From NCBI GenBank assembly GCA_903860745.1, contig CAIORQ010000055.1, positions 23,514 through 87,513 of the forward strand: a stretch of DNA of 64,000 nucleotides, in the 5' to 3' direction. The stretch is from an uncultured Actinomycetes bacterium. Its GTDB lineage: Bacteria > Actinomycetota > Acidimicrobiia > Acidimicrobiales > RAAP-2. Shown one piece after another: positions 8,382-18,639 of this stretch. Made by a program: the position numbers and the translations under genes. Each line of letters begins with the position of its first letter. Position 1 is the first letter of the stretch. The notes beneath the pieces were generated by a model. The model did no database searches. It had not been told where the DNA came from and saw only the letters and a program-made list of their open reading frames with translations.

Positions 8382-9904
8382 GAGCGGGGCTCGCTGTTCA
8401 GGGCCGGCCGCGATCCCGCCATCAGGAGCCCCAGGTCCTCGCGGCTGGTGGTGGGCGCCACGATGTCCTGGATCATCCCGTCGAAGAGCACGGCCACCCG
8501 GTCCCCGAGGGCCACGACCTCGTCGAGTTCGCTCGAGACGATGACCACGGCGACGCCCTCGTCGCGGATGGCCACGATCTGGCGGTGCATGAACTCGATG
8601 GACCCCACGTCGAGACCACGGGTGGGCTGGGCGCAGATGAGGACTTTGAGCTCGCGCGAGAGCTCGCGCGCCATGACGACCTTTTGCTGGTTGCCGCCCG
8701 AGAGGGCGCTCAGGGGTTCGCTCTCGTCCTGGGCGCGAATGTCGTACTCGGCGATGCGGGCCTTGCCGTTCTCCTCGATGGCCTTGAGCTTGCGACCCCA
8801 CCACGCCTTGTACTCGGGACTGCCCAACTGGTCCAGGACGAGGTTGTCCGCGATGGACAGCGAGAGCACGAGGCCGTGGCGCTGACGGTCCTCGGGAACG
8901 TGGCCCACGCCCGCGTCGAGCACGTCGCGAACGGAGGACCCCACCAGGTTCTTCCCGTTGAGCTCCATGGTCCCCGCCATGACGGCGCGCATGCCGGTGA
9001 GCGCCTCGACCAGTTCGGTCTGGCCGTTGCCCTGGACGCCGGCGAAGGCCAGGATCTCGCCCGCGCGGACCTCGAAGGACACGCCCTTGACCGCCGTGAG
9101 GCCCCGATCGTCCTGGACGAAGAGGTTCTTCACGTCGAGCACGACCTCACCGACCTGCGCGGGCGGCTTGTCGACGACCAGGCTCACGTCGCGGCCCACC
9201 ATCATGGTGGCCAGGGCGGCCTCGTCGGACTCCTCGGGGGTGGTGGTGCCGACGACCTCGCCGAGGCGCATGACGGTGATGACGTCGGCGATCTCGAGGA
9301 CCTCCTTCAACTTGTGCGTGATGAAGATGATCGACTTGCCCTGGTCCTTCAAGGAGCGCATGACCACCATCAAGGCGTCCGCCTCTTGAGGAGTGAGCAC
9401 GGCGGTCGGCTCGTCGAGGATGAGGATCTCGGCGTTGTGGCTGAGCGCCTTGAGGATCTCCACGCGCTGTTGCTGGCCGATCGGGAGGTTCTCGATCGTG
9501 GCCGAGGGGTCGATGTCGAAGTTGTACTCGTCGGCGAGGGCGACGATGCGCTCGGTGGCGCTGCGGTGGTCGATGAAGGGCCAGGGCTTGAGGGGCTCGC
9601 TGCCGAGGATGATGTTGTCGGCGACGCTGAAGACCGGGATCAGCATGAAGTGCTGGTGCACCATGCCGATGCCCTGCGCGACGGCGTCCTTGGGGTCGCG
9701 GATCGTGACGACCTGGTCGTTGATGAGGATCTGCCCGCTGTCGGGGGTGATCATGCCGTAGAGCACGTTCATCAGGGTGCTCTTGCCCGCCCCGTTCTCG
9801 CCGAGCAAGCAGTGGATCTGGCCCGGTTCCACGACGAGGCTGACGTCGTTATTGGCGGCGAGTGAACCAAAGCGTTTGGTGATCGCGCGCAGTTCCAGTC
9901 TCAC
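8378..9904 (-). CDS. Two-domain ABC transporter ATP-binding protein (BMP/nucleoside type)
   Basis: 508 residues containing two fused ABC ATPase domains, as in RbsA/YufO. The first has Walker A GENGAGKST and Walker B LILDEPTAVL. The second has the degenerate GVQGNGQTEL loop usual for this class and LSGGNQQKV as signature. I chose the GTG that reads VRLELRAITKRFG; a TTG 12 codons upstream is possible but would run into the terminator hairpin. It couples ATP hydrolysis to uptake through the two permeases that follow with 4-base overlaps. A hairpin separates it from the binding-protein gene. Confidence 0.9.
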   Translation of the reverse strand: MRLELRAITKRFGSLAANNDVSLVVEPGQIHCLLGENGAGKSTLMNVLYGMITPDSGQILINDQVVTIRDPKDAVAQGIGMVHQHFMLIPVFSVADNIILGSEPLKPWPFIDHRSATERIVALADEYNFDIDPSATIENLPIGQQQRVEILKALSHNAEILILDEPTAVLTPQEADALMVVMRSLKDQGKSIIFITHKLKEVLEIADVITVMRLGEVVGTTTPEESDEAALATMMVGRDVSLVVDKPPAQVGEVVLDVKNLFVQDDRGLTAVKGVSFEVRAGEILAFAGVQGNGQTELVEALTGMRAVMAGTMELNGKNLVGSSVRDVLDAGVGHVPEDRQRHGLVLSLSIADNLVLDQLGSPEYKAWWGRKLKAIEENGKARIAEYDIRAQDESEPLSALSGGNQQKVVMARELSRELKVLICAQPTRGLDVGSIEFMHRQIVAIRDEGVAVVIVSSELDEVVALGDRVAVLFDGMIQDIVAPTTSREDLGLLMAGSRPALNSEPRS

Positions 9905-9936
9905 GAGCCTCAAATCTACATGGGATGAGAAACGGC

Positions 9937-9968
9937 GCAAGGGCCGAATCCGGAGATTCGGCCCTTGC
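9937..9968 (-). terminator. Hairpin between binding-protein and ATPase genes (attenuator)
   Basis: Perfect 13-bp inverted repeat (GCAAGGGCCGAAT paired with its complement) around a 6-base loop. It lies between the BMP stop and the ATPase start on the minus strand and is followed only by a short T-rich stretch. Such intercistronic stem-loops commonly stabilise the binding-protein mRNA or reduce read-through, giving more binding protein than membrane components. The role is inferred; the stem is directly visible. Confidence 0.75.
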
Positions 9969-9991
9969 TAGCCAGGTGTGATGCAGTGGAA

Positions 9992-11164
9992 CTATTTTCC
10001 GGCGACGGGGATGGAGATGCTTCCGTTCTCGATGCCGGTGGTGAGCTTGGCGATCTCCGCGAGGGTCGCCATGCTGTTCTGCTTGCCCGCCGTGCCGTGG
10101 TCCTCGATGAAGGCCGCGCCACCGTTCTTCAGCGTGCCGACGTAGTCACCGCCGGCGAACTTGCCCTCGGCCTGCAGCAAGACGGCGGCCTTCACCGACG
10201 CCGCGACACCCTTGGTCACTGAGCTCAGGAACAGGTTGCAGTTCGCCGGGTCGTTGACGCAGCCGTCGGTGTCGACCCACTCCACGTTGGCCTTGAGCGA
10301 GTGCGAGGCGTTCCAAGTCTTCACCGCGGACGTCGTCCCGAGGCCGTCGGCTCCGGCGACCGGGAAGATCGTCGTGGCGCCTTCGGACAAGAAGGCGGTG
10401 GTGTCGGTGGCGGAGGTCGTCTGGTCGGTGAAGGAGCCGATGAAGGTGCCCTTCTGGGTCTTCTCGTTCCAACCCAGGACGGTCACGGGGACCTTGGGCG
10501 CCATGTGCTTGTTGTAGTACTGCACACCGTCGTAGAAGCCGTCCATGTAGTAGGTCACCGAGCTGAACTGCTCACCGCCGTAGGTGGCCACCTTGGGCGC
10601 CGAGGCGTTGTGCGCGGCGGCGTAGGCCGCGGCCTCGTAGCCACCGAGGAAGGCGTCCTGCTGGGTCTCGTAGGTCAGACCGAGGATGTTCTTGGCCGTG
10701 CCCTTGTAGGGCTTCACCGCGACGCCGTCCTTACCGGGGCTGGAGTTGGAGTTGTCGACCTGGGCGAAGTGGTCCATCGGGTTCTGGTGCGCGGCGTTCC
10801 ACGTCGCGTCCGACATCAAGAAACCGACCGTGATGATGATGTTGCAGTTCTGCGACACGAAGGACGAGATCTCGTTCTGGTAGGTCGGCTCGGTGCCGGA
10901 CGAGGGGGTCGACTGGACCTTCGTCGTGATGAAGGTCGGAGCGACCTTCTTCGCGGCCAGCAGTCCCTGGTAGGCCGAGGCGTTGAACGAACGGTCGTTG
11001 ACACCACCGGTGTCGGTGACCTCGCAGGCCAGGGTCTTGTGGTACATCGCGCCCGCCCCGGCGACCGCGCCCGTCGTGCTGATCGTCAGTCCCGTCAACA
11101 ACAGGCTGGCGGCGCCAGCCACGACGGCGACGCGTCCAAAACGACTTGTTCGGATGGATTTCAT
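9992..11164 (-). CDS. BMP-family (PnrA-like) substrate-binding protein of ABC importer
   Basis: Exported binding protein, 390 residues. An N-terminal signal peptide (MKSIRTSRF, a hydrophobic stretch, then AVAGAGA) precedes the conserved ACEVTDTGGVNDRSFNASAY near residues 46-65, the hallmark of the basic-membrane-protein/PnrA family of purine-nucleoside binders. No lipobox Cys follows the hydrophobic core, so it may be secreted or membrane-retained rather than a lipoprotein, which is uncommon in this family. The start is supported by GGGGAG 5 bases upstream. It leads the transporter operon. Nucleoside specificity is inferred from family and from add, deoA, cdd and psuG nearby. Confidence 0.88.
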   Translation of the reverse strand: MKSIRTSRFGRVAVVAGAASLLLTGLTISTTGAVAGAGAMYHKTLACEVTDTGGVNDRSFNASAYQGLLAAKKVAPTFITTKVQSTPSSGTEPTYQNEISSFVSQNCNIIITVGFLMSDATWNAAHQNPMDHFAQVDNSNSSPGKDGVAVKPYKGTAKNILGLTYETQQDAFLGGYEAAAYAAAHNASAPKVATYGGEQFSSVTYYMDGFYDGVQYYNKHMAPKVPVTVLGWNEKTQKGTFIGSFTDQTTSATDTTAFLSEGATTIFPVAGADGLGTTSAVKTWNASHSLKANVEWVDTDGCVNDPANCNLFLSSVTKGVAASVKAAVLLQAEGKFAGGDYVGTLKNGGAAFIEDHGTAGKQNSMATLAEIAKLTTGIENGSISIPVAGK

Positions 11165-11358
11165 TGCACTCCCCTTTTGGATTCTGTAAACGGCTCTTGC
11201 GAGGTCGAGGCCCGTGTGTGACGGGGCCGACTTCCGTTAAGGCGTGAGCATAGCAAGGAAGGTTGAGCCACGTCGGCCCGGAAGTGGCGAGCCTCGACTC
11301 GGCCGGGTTCGCGGCTGTTGGGGATCCGTCCAGGTCACCGGGTGAACTTCTCCGGCGG

Positions 11359-11391
11359 CCGACCCCGGGGTCCCCTGGACCACGGGGTCGG
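11359..11391 (-). terminator. Terminator hairpin after the MFS gene
   Basis: CCGACCCC and GGGGTCGG form an 8-bp stem that encloses a second small GGTCC/GGACC stem. It starts 13 bases downstream of the MFS stop on the minus strand. There is no U tract, as is common in high-GC actinobacteria. Confidence 0.55.
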
Positions 11392-11403
11392 CGAGGCGGC
11401 GCC

Positions 11404-12894
11404 CTAGTGCGCGCTGGCCGCGGCGGAGGCGGCGGGGTCGGCCTTAGTGCCGTGGCTGGAGTGGTGGCCGACCTTCGACGGCAGGGCCAGGCTCACGAGG
11501 AACGCGGCCAGGGTCACCGCCGCCGAGACCTCGAAGGCGCGGGTGTAGCCCGAGACGTAGGCCAACTTGACGACCGCGCCGGTCGGGTGTTGCCCCGACG
11601 CGCGCAGGAACTGCGAGAAGCGGTCGTAGGACACGGTGCCCAGGACGGCCAGCGAGAGCGAGCCACCGACCTGGCGGGCGGTGTTCAAGATCCCCGAGGC
11701 CAGTCCGGCGTCGGCACGGTCCACCTTGGAGGTCGCCGCCGTCGCCAGGGGTGCGAAGAGCAGACCCATCGCGAAGGAGCACAAGAAGGCCGGCGCGAGC
11801 AGGTCCCGGAGGTAGGTGCTGGTCGGCGTGATCCGACTCAGCCAGAGGAAGCCCAGCGTGGCCAGGGCCGCGCCGACCAGCAACAGGGGACGCACGCCGA
11901 CCTTGACGAGCAGGCGCGAACTGAGTTGCGCACCCACGATGATGCCGATGGCCATGGGCAAGAAGGAGAAGCCCGCCTTCACGGCCCCGTAGCCCAGGAT
12001 GTTCTGGAAGTAGTAGGTGAGGAAGTACCACATCGCGAAGAAGGCGCCGCCGGCCAGCAGCATGACGATGTTGGCCACGCTGAGCGGGCGCGAGTGGAAG
12101 ATGCGAAAGGGCACCAGCGGGTGCGAGGCCACGCGCGCCTCCCAGAAGATGAAGCCGATCAGTGTCGCCGCGGCCGCGAAGAGCCACGAGAGGGTGGACT
12201 GCGAGGTCCAACTCGACGTGGTGGTGTTCACGACGCCGTAGATCAGGGCCGTGAGGCCGGCGGTGACGAGGACCGCTCCGGTGACGTCGAGCTTGACGGT
12301 GGCGTCGCGGTTGCGCTTCTCGCGAAGGTACAGACCAGCGGCGACGGCCGCCGCGATGCCGAAGGGCACGTTGATGAAGAAGACCCAGCGCCAGTTGGCC
12401 CATCCGGTCAGCAGGCCGCCGGCCAGGCCGCCGACGGCGCCGCCCGCGCCCGCGACGGCGCTCCAGGCACCGATGGCCTTGGGCAGGCGGGGTCCGTGGA
12501 AGGTGGTGACGATGATGGTGAGGGTGGCCGGCGAGAGGATGGCGCCGCCGATGCCCTGGATGGCGCGCGCCGCGATCATCTGGGGCCCGGTGGCCGCGAA
12601 GCCCGCCGCCACGCTGGCGAGGGTGAAGACGCCGACGCCCAGCAGGTAGATCTTGCGCCGGCCGAAGAGGTCGGCCGCGCGACCACCCAGCAGCAAGAAA
12701 CCGGCGAAGGTCAAGACGTAGGCGTTGATGATCCACTGGGCCTGGGTCTGGCTGAGTTTGAGGTCGTGGCCCATGTGGGGCAGCGCGACGTTGACCACCG
12801 ACACGTCCAGGACGACCATGAACTGCGCCACGCAGGCGATGGAGAGGATCAACCAGTCCGGGGCGTGGCGGTGCAGTTTCGAGGTGGGAGACAT
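11404..12894 (-). CDS. MFS drug-exporter-type transporter (DHA2, EmrB/QacA family)
   Basis: A 496-residue transporter with 14 predicted membrane segments, the size of the DHA2 proton/drug antiporters. Motifs seen are VLDVSVVNVALPHM in helix 1 (family motif D1), GGRAADLFGRRK in the 2-3 loop (motif A), and GAGGAVGGLAGGLLTGWANW in helix 5 (motif C). A His-rich tail (HHSSHG) ends the protein. The substrate is unknown. The ATG has TACACT 7 bases upstream. Divergent from ettA across a 78-base spacer, with no obvious regulator gene beside it. Confidence 0.85.
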   Translation of the reverse strand: MSPTSKLHRHAPDWLILSIACVAQFMVVLDVSVVNVALPHMGHDLKLSQTQAQWIINAYVLTFAGFLLLGGRAADLFGRRKIYLLGVGVFTLASVAAGFAATGPQMIAARAIQGIGGAILSPATLTIIVTTFHGPRLPKAIGAWSAVAGAGGAVGGLAGGLLTGWANWRWVFFINVPFGIAAAVAAGLYLREKRNRDATVKLDVTGAVLVTAGLTALIYGVVNTTTSSWTSQSTLSWLFAAAATLIGFIFWEARVASHPLVPFRIFHSRPLSVANIVMLLAGGAFFAMWYFLTYYFQNILGYGAVKAGFSFLPMAIGIIVGAQLSSRLLVKVGVRPLLLVGAALATLGFLWLSRITPTSTYLRDLLAPAFLCSFAMGLLFAPLATAATSKVDRADAGLASGILNTARQVGGSLSLAVLGTVSYDRFSQFLRASGQHPTGAVVKLAYVSGYTRAFEVSAAVTLAAFLVSLALPSKVGHHSSHGTKADPAASAAASAH

Positions 12895-12901
12895 GCGAGC
12901 C

Positions 12902-12907
12902 AGTGTA
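12902..12907 (-). promoter_or_regulatory. -10 hexamer for leaderless MFS gene
   Basis: TACACT on the minus strand, 7 bases before the MFS ATG; no Shine-Dalgarno sequence is present. Confidence 0.4.
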
Positions 12908-12960
12908 CGGGTGGACGCCGTCGTTCGTAACGCCCGAACGCCCCCGCCCGGCCCCGATGC

Positions 12961-12966
12961 CAGACT
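12961..12966 (+). promoter_or_regulatory. Possible -10 hexamer for ettA
   Basis: CAGACT, 6 bases before the ettA ATG. It fits the same leaderless spacing but lacks the leading T. The intervening GGTGGG could alternatively serve as a very close ribosome site. Confidence 0.25.
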
Positions 12967-12972
12967 GGTGGG

Positions 12973-14645
<1,673 letters not shown>

Positions 14646-14649
<4 letters not shown>

Positions 14650-14673
14650 GGCCGTGACGCCATCGCCTATCGT
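14646..14673 (+). promoter_or_regulatory. Putative kynU promoter
   Basis: TTGAGG and TATCGT separated by 16 bases. The -35 overlaps the end of ettA, about 58 bases before the kynU GTG. Confidence 0.35.
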
Positions 14674-14730
14674 GAGTCGACGCCGTTTGAGTGTCTCGAA
14701 CCCCGTGGCGTGGGATGTGAGGAGTGTGCC

Positions 14731-15960
14731 GTGAACCGCGATGAGTGCCTGGCCCTGGACGCGAGAGACCCCCTGGCGTCGCTGCGCGAGGAGTTCGTGC
14801 TGACCGAGGGCGAGATCTACCTCGACGGCAACTCCTTGGGTCCGGTGAGCCGCGGGGCCCAACGCCGGATCCACGAAGTCGTGGACCACGAGTGGGCCCG
14901 GGGCCTCATCCGCTCCAACAACACGGCGGGGTGGATCGACCTGCCGCTCAACCTGGGTGACCGGGTGGCGGCTCTCCTCGGCGCACCCTCGGGCGCCGTG
15001 TTGGTCGCCGACACCCTGACCTTCCTGCTCGCCAAGATCATCGGTGGCGCCCTGGACGTCCAGTCGGATCGCCACGTCGTGATCACCGACGCGGTCAATT
15101 TCCATTCCGACCTGTACATCGTGGAGGCCATGGCCCGCCGCGCCGGGCGTGAGATCACCGTCAAGGCCATCGACCGCAACACCTTGGACGAGCACCTCGA
15201 CGACGACGTGGCCCTGGTGATGCTCACCCACGTGGACTTTCGCACCGGCGAGATGCTCGACCTCCAAGGCATCACCTCCGCCGTCCACGCGGTCGGGGCG
15301 CTCATGTTGTGGGACTTCGCGCACTCGACGGGGGCGGTGCCCGTGAACGTCGAGGAGGCGGGCGTCGACTTCGCCGCGGGGTGCACCTACAAGTACCTGA
15401 ACGGCGGTCCCGGGGCGCCCGGCTTCATGTACGTGGCTCCGCGCTGGCAGGGCGTACTGACCAACCCCCTGCCCGGCTGGTTGGGTCACGCGCGCCCCTT
15501 CGACTTCGCGTCACACTACGAATCGGCCTCGGGCATGCGCGGCTTCATCACCTCGTCCCCCCCGGTGATCGCCCTGGGGGCGCTCGGCGGTGCCCTCGAG
15601 ACCTTCGAGCGCACCTCGATGGCCGAGATCCGCGTCAAGAGCCTGGCGCTCACCGACCTGTTCATCACACTGGTCGAGGACGCCCTGCCCGGTGTCTTCG
15701 AGTTGGTGACCCCGCGTGAGCATACCCGCCGAGGAAGTCAGGTGGCGCTGCGCCACGAGCGGGGCTACGGCGTCGTCCAGGCCCTGATCGAGCGGGGCGT
15801 CATCGGCGACTTCCGGGCGCCCGACATCTGCCGCTTCGGATTCGCCCCGCTGTACCTGCGCTACGTCGACGTCTTCGACGCGGTCGAGATCCTGGTCGAC
15901 GTGATGATGAGCGGCGCCCACCTCGACGAACGCTTCGCGGTGCGTCTCGCGGTGACCTGA
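14731..15960 (+). CDS. kynU: Kynureninase
   Basis: PLP enzyme cleaving kynurenine to anthranilate and alanine (or 3-hydroxykynurenine to 3-hydroxyanthranilate). The 409 residues start from a GTG preceded 7 bases upstream by GAGGAG; an upstream in-frame GTG at 14710 is less likely. Conserved parts are YLDGNSLGP near residue 30, DFAHSTGAVPV with the PLP-binding Asp, and CTYKYLNGGPGAPGF carrying the Schiff-base Lys near residue 222. No tryptophan dioxygenase, formamidase or 3-hydroxylase gene lies nearby, so the pathway partners must be elsewhere. It converges on purU with a single-base gap. Confidence 0.93.
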   Translation: MNRDECLALDARDPLASLREEFVLTEGEIYLDGNSLGPVSRGAQRRIHEVVDHEWARGLIRSNNTAGWIDLPLNLGDRVAALLGAPSGAVLVADTLTFLLAKIIGGALDVQSDRHVVITDAVNFHSDLYIVEAMARRAGREITVKAIDRNTLDEHLDDDVALVMLTHVDFRTGEMLDLQGITSAVHAVGALMLWDFAHSTGAVPVNVEEAGVDFAAGCTYKYLNGGPGAPGFMYVAPRWQGVLTNPLPGWLGHARPFDFASHYESASGMRGFITSSPPVIALGALGGALETFERTSMAEIRVKSLALTDLFITLVEDALPGVFELVTPREHTRRGSQVALRHERGYGVVQALIERGVIGDFRAPDICRFGFAPLYLRYVDVFDAVEILVDVMMSGAHLDERFAVRLAVT

Positions 15961-15961
15961 G

Positions 15962-16810
15962 TCACTGCGAGAAGACGACGGTGCGCCGACCCACGAGGGC
16001 TACGCGGTCCTCGGCCAGCAGGCGTGCGGCTCGCGCCAGGACGTTGCGCTCGACGTCGCGTCCCAGGGTCACCAGGTCCGCGGGGAGCCGCGCGTGCGAC
16101 ACGCGCACCACGTCCTGGTCGATGATGGGCCCCTCGTCGAGTTCGGCGGTGACGAAGTGGGCCGTTGCGCCGATGAGCTTGACGCCTCGTTCGTAGGCCT
16201 GGTGGTAGGGGCGGGCTCCCTTGAATCCGGGCAGGAAGGAGTGGTGGATGTTCACCGCGCGGCCCGCCAGTTCGGCGCAGAGTCGCTCCGAGAGGACCTG
16301 CATGTAGCGAGCGAGGATCACGAAGTCCATCCGGTACTCGGTGATGAGACGGCGAAGCTCGTCCTCGGCCGCCGCCTTGGTCGACGTGCTGACCTCCACG
16401 AGGTGGAAGGGGACATCGTGGCGGGCGGCGAGACTCTGGCAGGTCGGGTGGTTGCTCACCACCGCGACGATGTCGAGGGGCAAGTCGCCCGAGTCGCGTC
16501 GATACAGCAGCTCGGCCAGGCAGTGGTCGTACTGCGACACCATCACCAGGGCGCGACGTCGGGTGGACTCGAGACGGACGCTCAATTCCGGCTCGAAGGA
16601 CTCCAGGGCCGCGGACAGTGAGCGGCGCACCTCGGCGAGGTCGTCGGCCTCGGTCTCGAAACGGGTGCGCATGCAGAACTGACCCGTGACGGGATCGGTG
16701 AACTGGTCGTTCTCCAGGATGTTCCCCCCCACGGCGACGATCGCGGAGGACGTCGCCAGGACGATGCCGGGTCGGTCGTGACAGAGCAGGGTGACCACGT
16801 AGATGCTCAT
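15962..16810 (-). CDS. purU: Formyltetrahydrofolate deformylase
   Basis: Hydrolyses 10-formyl-tetrahydrofolate to formate and tetrahydrofolate, balancing the one-carbon pool. It has 282 residues from the ATG with AGGAG upstream; an in-frame extension to 16948 lacks support. An N-terminal ACT domain (about residues 1-80, beginning YVVTLLCHDRPGIV) precedes the formyl-transferase fold with NIHHSFLPGFKGARPYHQA near residue 187 and the catalytic Asp in DEGPIIDQD near 227. The 167-base upstream region is GC-rich and I could not match it to a known folate or purine riboswitch. Confidence 0.94.
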   Translation of the reverse strand: MSIYVVTLLCHDRPGIVLATSSAIVAVGGNILENDQFTDPVTGQFCMRTRFETEADDLAEVRRSLSAALESFEPELSVRLESTRRRALVMVSQYDHCLAELLYRRDSGDLPLDIVAVVSNHPTCQSLAARHDVPFHLVEVSTSTKAAAEDELRRLITEYRMDFVILARYMQVLSERLCAELAGRAVNIHHSFLPGFKGARPYHQAYERGVKLIGATAHFVTAELDEGPIIDQDVVRVSHARLPADLVTLGRDVERNVLARAARLLAEDRVALVGRRTVVFSQ

Positions 16811-16977
16811 TGACTCTCTTCTCCTCGCGACGGGGGCGACGCGTCGGGTGGCGCCGACCGAGCTCCGCGGCCAGGCGTTCGGCTCAGGCGAGTCCGGCCA
16901 CCCATCCGCAATCGGCTCCCCACAGTTGTAGTCGATGGCGCCGAGCACGTTGAGCGTGAGCGTGAGCGGCGAACGCG

Positions 16978-17151
16978 CTACTTCTTGAACGCGTCCTTGA
17001 CCTTCTCGCCCGCCTGCTTGAGGTGCCCTCTGAACTCACCGAGGGCGCCCTCGTATTCGAGCTGGGGGTTGTGCAGTCGCTTCCCGGCGGCCGACGTGGC
17101 CTTGCCCTTCACGACCAGCAAGAGGTTCCGGGCCTTGTCAGCGGTAGTCAT
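16978..17151 (-). CDS. CsbD-like small stress protein
   Basis: Short gene of 57 residues reading MTTADKARNLLLVVKGKATS and ending KQAGEKVKDAFKK. The charged, Lys/Gly-rich composition and the GKxTSAAGK...GHLKQAGEKVKDA pattern are typical of CsbD-type small proteins, a general-stress family of unknown biochemical function. A strong AAAGGAG lies 6 bases before the ATG, which makes this a real gene despite its size. It lies with two small membrane-protein genes on the same strand. Confidence 0.72.
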   Translation of the reverse strand: MTTADKARNLLLVVKGKATSAAGKRLHNPQLEYEGALGEFRGHLKQAGEKVKDAFKK

Positions 17152-17274
17152 TGGTGTCTCCTTTAGTGTGGCCGGAGCGGCCGAGGCCGCTGCGACCCTC
17201 GTCGAACGTGATTGCTAGGTGCAGCGGGACCGGCATCGACGCCCTCGGTCCGGGCCGATCGGCACCCACCGGGG

Positions 17275-17349
17275 TCATCCCAACCTCAGGCCGAAGAAGA
17301 CGACCAGTATGAGGACGACGATGATGATGGTGACCAGGGATATCCGCAT
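17275..17349 (-). CDS. Possible 24-residue single-span membrane peptide
   Basis: Tiny ORF reading MRISLVTIIIVVLILVVFFG and ending LRLG: one hydrophobic helix with a positively charged start. The composition is far from random for this GC-rich DNA. The ribosome site (AGAAGGCGG) is weak and somewhat distant. Its position between the CsbD-like gene and another small membrane-protein gene supports a small stress-envelope cluster, but it could be chance. Confidence 0.35.
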   Translation of the reverse strand: MRISLVTIIIVVLILVVFFGLRLG

Positions 17350-17394
17350 GGCTACTGCCCGCCTTCTGTGGTAGTCGAGTTGTGTGCCGCAGCA

Positions 17395-17658
17395 CTAGTG
17401 CGCGAGTTCATGATCGTTCCCCTGGGGTTGACGGTGCTCGAGCATCTGGCGCTCGATGGCGGTGCTGGACGTCTCGAATCCTCGCCGTGACGTGAGGACG
17501 ACGACGCAGGAGACCACGAAGGTGAGGACCCCCAAGGTCAACCAGACGACGCCCGCGCGGTCGATGTCGAAACCCGTGCGGTGGTAGTTCATGATCCAGT
17601 AGGTGGCTAGTCCACCGATGGTGAAGGCCGCGCTGAAGGCCATGATCGATTTACTCAT
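17395..17658 (-). CDS. Small two-span membrane protein (DUF6458-like)
   Basis: 87 residues with two hydrophobic helices (about residues 5-23 and 35-55) joined by a short loop GFDIDRAGVVW, then a polar tail. The helix-GFDID-helix layout resembles the actinobacterial DUF6458 family; no function is known. GGAAG lies about 10 bases upstream of the ATG. It precedes the tiny ORF and the CsbD-like gene on the same strand. Confidence 0.6.
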   Translation of the reverse strand: MSKSIMAFSAAFTIGGLATYWIMNYHRTGFDIDRAGVVWLTLGVLTFVVSCVVVLTSRRGFETSSTAIERQMLEHRQPQGNDHELAH

Positions 17659-17784
17659 GTTGCGTCAACTTCCATTTGACTGGCACGGTGGCCAGATTGG
17701 AAGGATGCGAAGCCTTGACGTCCTTCCCTTCACCTTAGCGACGTGACGAAACTTTCGAGCGACGGGCTGATGCCGCGGCGGGTC

Positions 17785-18639
17785 CTATCGCGAATAGGAG
17801 TAAAAGCCCTGGCCGGACTTGCGGCCCAGGTGACCCGCTGCGATCATTCGCGAAAGGAGGGGCGGGGTGGCGTACTGCGTCTCGCGGAACTCCGCGTAGA
17901 GGGACTCGGCGACCGCCGCCGTGGTGTCCAGGCCGATGAGGTCGGTGAGGGCGAGCGGGCCCATCGGGTGTGCGCAGCCCAACTTCATGCCGGTGTCGAT
18001 GTCCTCGGCGCTCGCCACGCCCGCCTCCACCATCCGGATGGCCGACAGGAGGTAGGGGACGAGGAGGAAGTTGACCACGAAGCCGGCGCGGTCGGGTGAG
18101 GCGATGGGCGTCTTGCCGAGCACGTCGCTCGCGAAGCCTCGGGCCCGCTCCATGGTGGACTCGCTGGTGAGCAGTGACGGGGTCACCTCCACCAGCTTCA
18201 TCACCGGAACGGGGTTGAAGAAGTGCAGACCCACGACCTGGTCGGGCCGCGAGGTGGCGCTGGCCAGGGTGGCCACCGGGATCGATGAGGTGTTCGAGGC
18301 GAGGATGGCGTGCGGATCGGCGACGACGGCGTCGAGTCGTCGGAACACGTCCAGCTTGAGGTCCTCGACCTCGGCCACGGCCTCGATGACGAAGGACAGG
18401 TCGGCCAGGGCGACGTAATCAAGGGTGAAGGTCACCCGCGACAGGACCGTGCTCGCGTCGAGGTCGCCAAGCTTGCCCGCGCTGGCGGCCTTCTCGAGGG
18501 AGGCGGCGACGCGCTCCTCGCCCCGGCGCAGCGCGTCGGCGTCGCGCTCGACCACCACGACGTCGAGCCCGCTGCGAGCGGCGACCTCGGCGATGCCCGA
18601 GCCCATCAAACCACAACCGATGACGCCTACCTTGTCCAT
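17785..18639 (-). CDS. 3-hydroxybutyryl-CoA dehydrogenase
   Basis: NAD(P)-dependent oxidation of 3-hydroxyacyl-CoA, or the reverse reaction in butyrate/PHB metabolism. 284 residues is the normal length of the single-function enzyme (FadB2/Hbd type). The Rossmann motif is GCGLMGSGIAEVAARSG (residues 7 on); the catalytic region is LASNTSSIPV and HFFNPVPVMKLVEV near residue 141, and the C-terminal helical domain contains GFVVNFLLVPYL. An upstream in-frame extension of 30 codons is not needed. Stands alone; the pathway cannot be assigned from the neighbours. Confidence 0.9.
   Translation of the reverse strand: MDKVGVIGCGLMGSGIAEVAARSGLDVVVVERDADALRRGEERVAASLEKAASAGKLGDLDASTVLSRVTFTLDYVALADLSFVIEAVAEVEDLKLDVFRRLDAVVADPHAILASNTSSIPVATLASATSRPDQVVGLHFFNPVPVMKLVEVTPSLLTSESTMERARGFASDVLGKTPIASPDRAGFVVNFLLVPYLLSAIRMVEAGVASAEDIDTGMKLGCAHPMGPLALTDLIGLDTTAAVAESLYAEFRETQYATPPLLSRMIAAGHLGRKSGQGFYSYSR

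Noticed and set aside
8382..8804. Upstream in-frame extension of nucleoside permease 1
   Set aside because: It would overlap the ATPase gene by 420 bases. The GTGA overlap at 8378-8381 is the normal coupling in this operon.
11165..11260. Promoter and 5' hairpin of the BMP gene
   Set aside because: A TATGCT hexamer and a small GGCCC/GGGCC stem can be drawn, but no -35 fits and the stem is short. Not strong enough to list.
16811..16977. Possible folate or purine riboswitch upstream of purU
   Set aside because: The region is GC-rich with some pairing, but I could not find the conserved core of the ZTP, THF or glycine classes.
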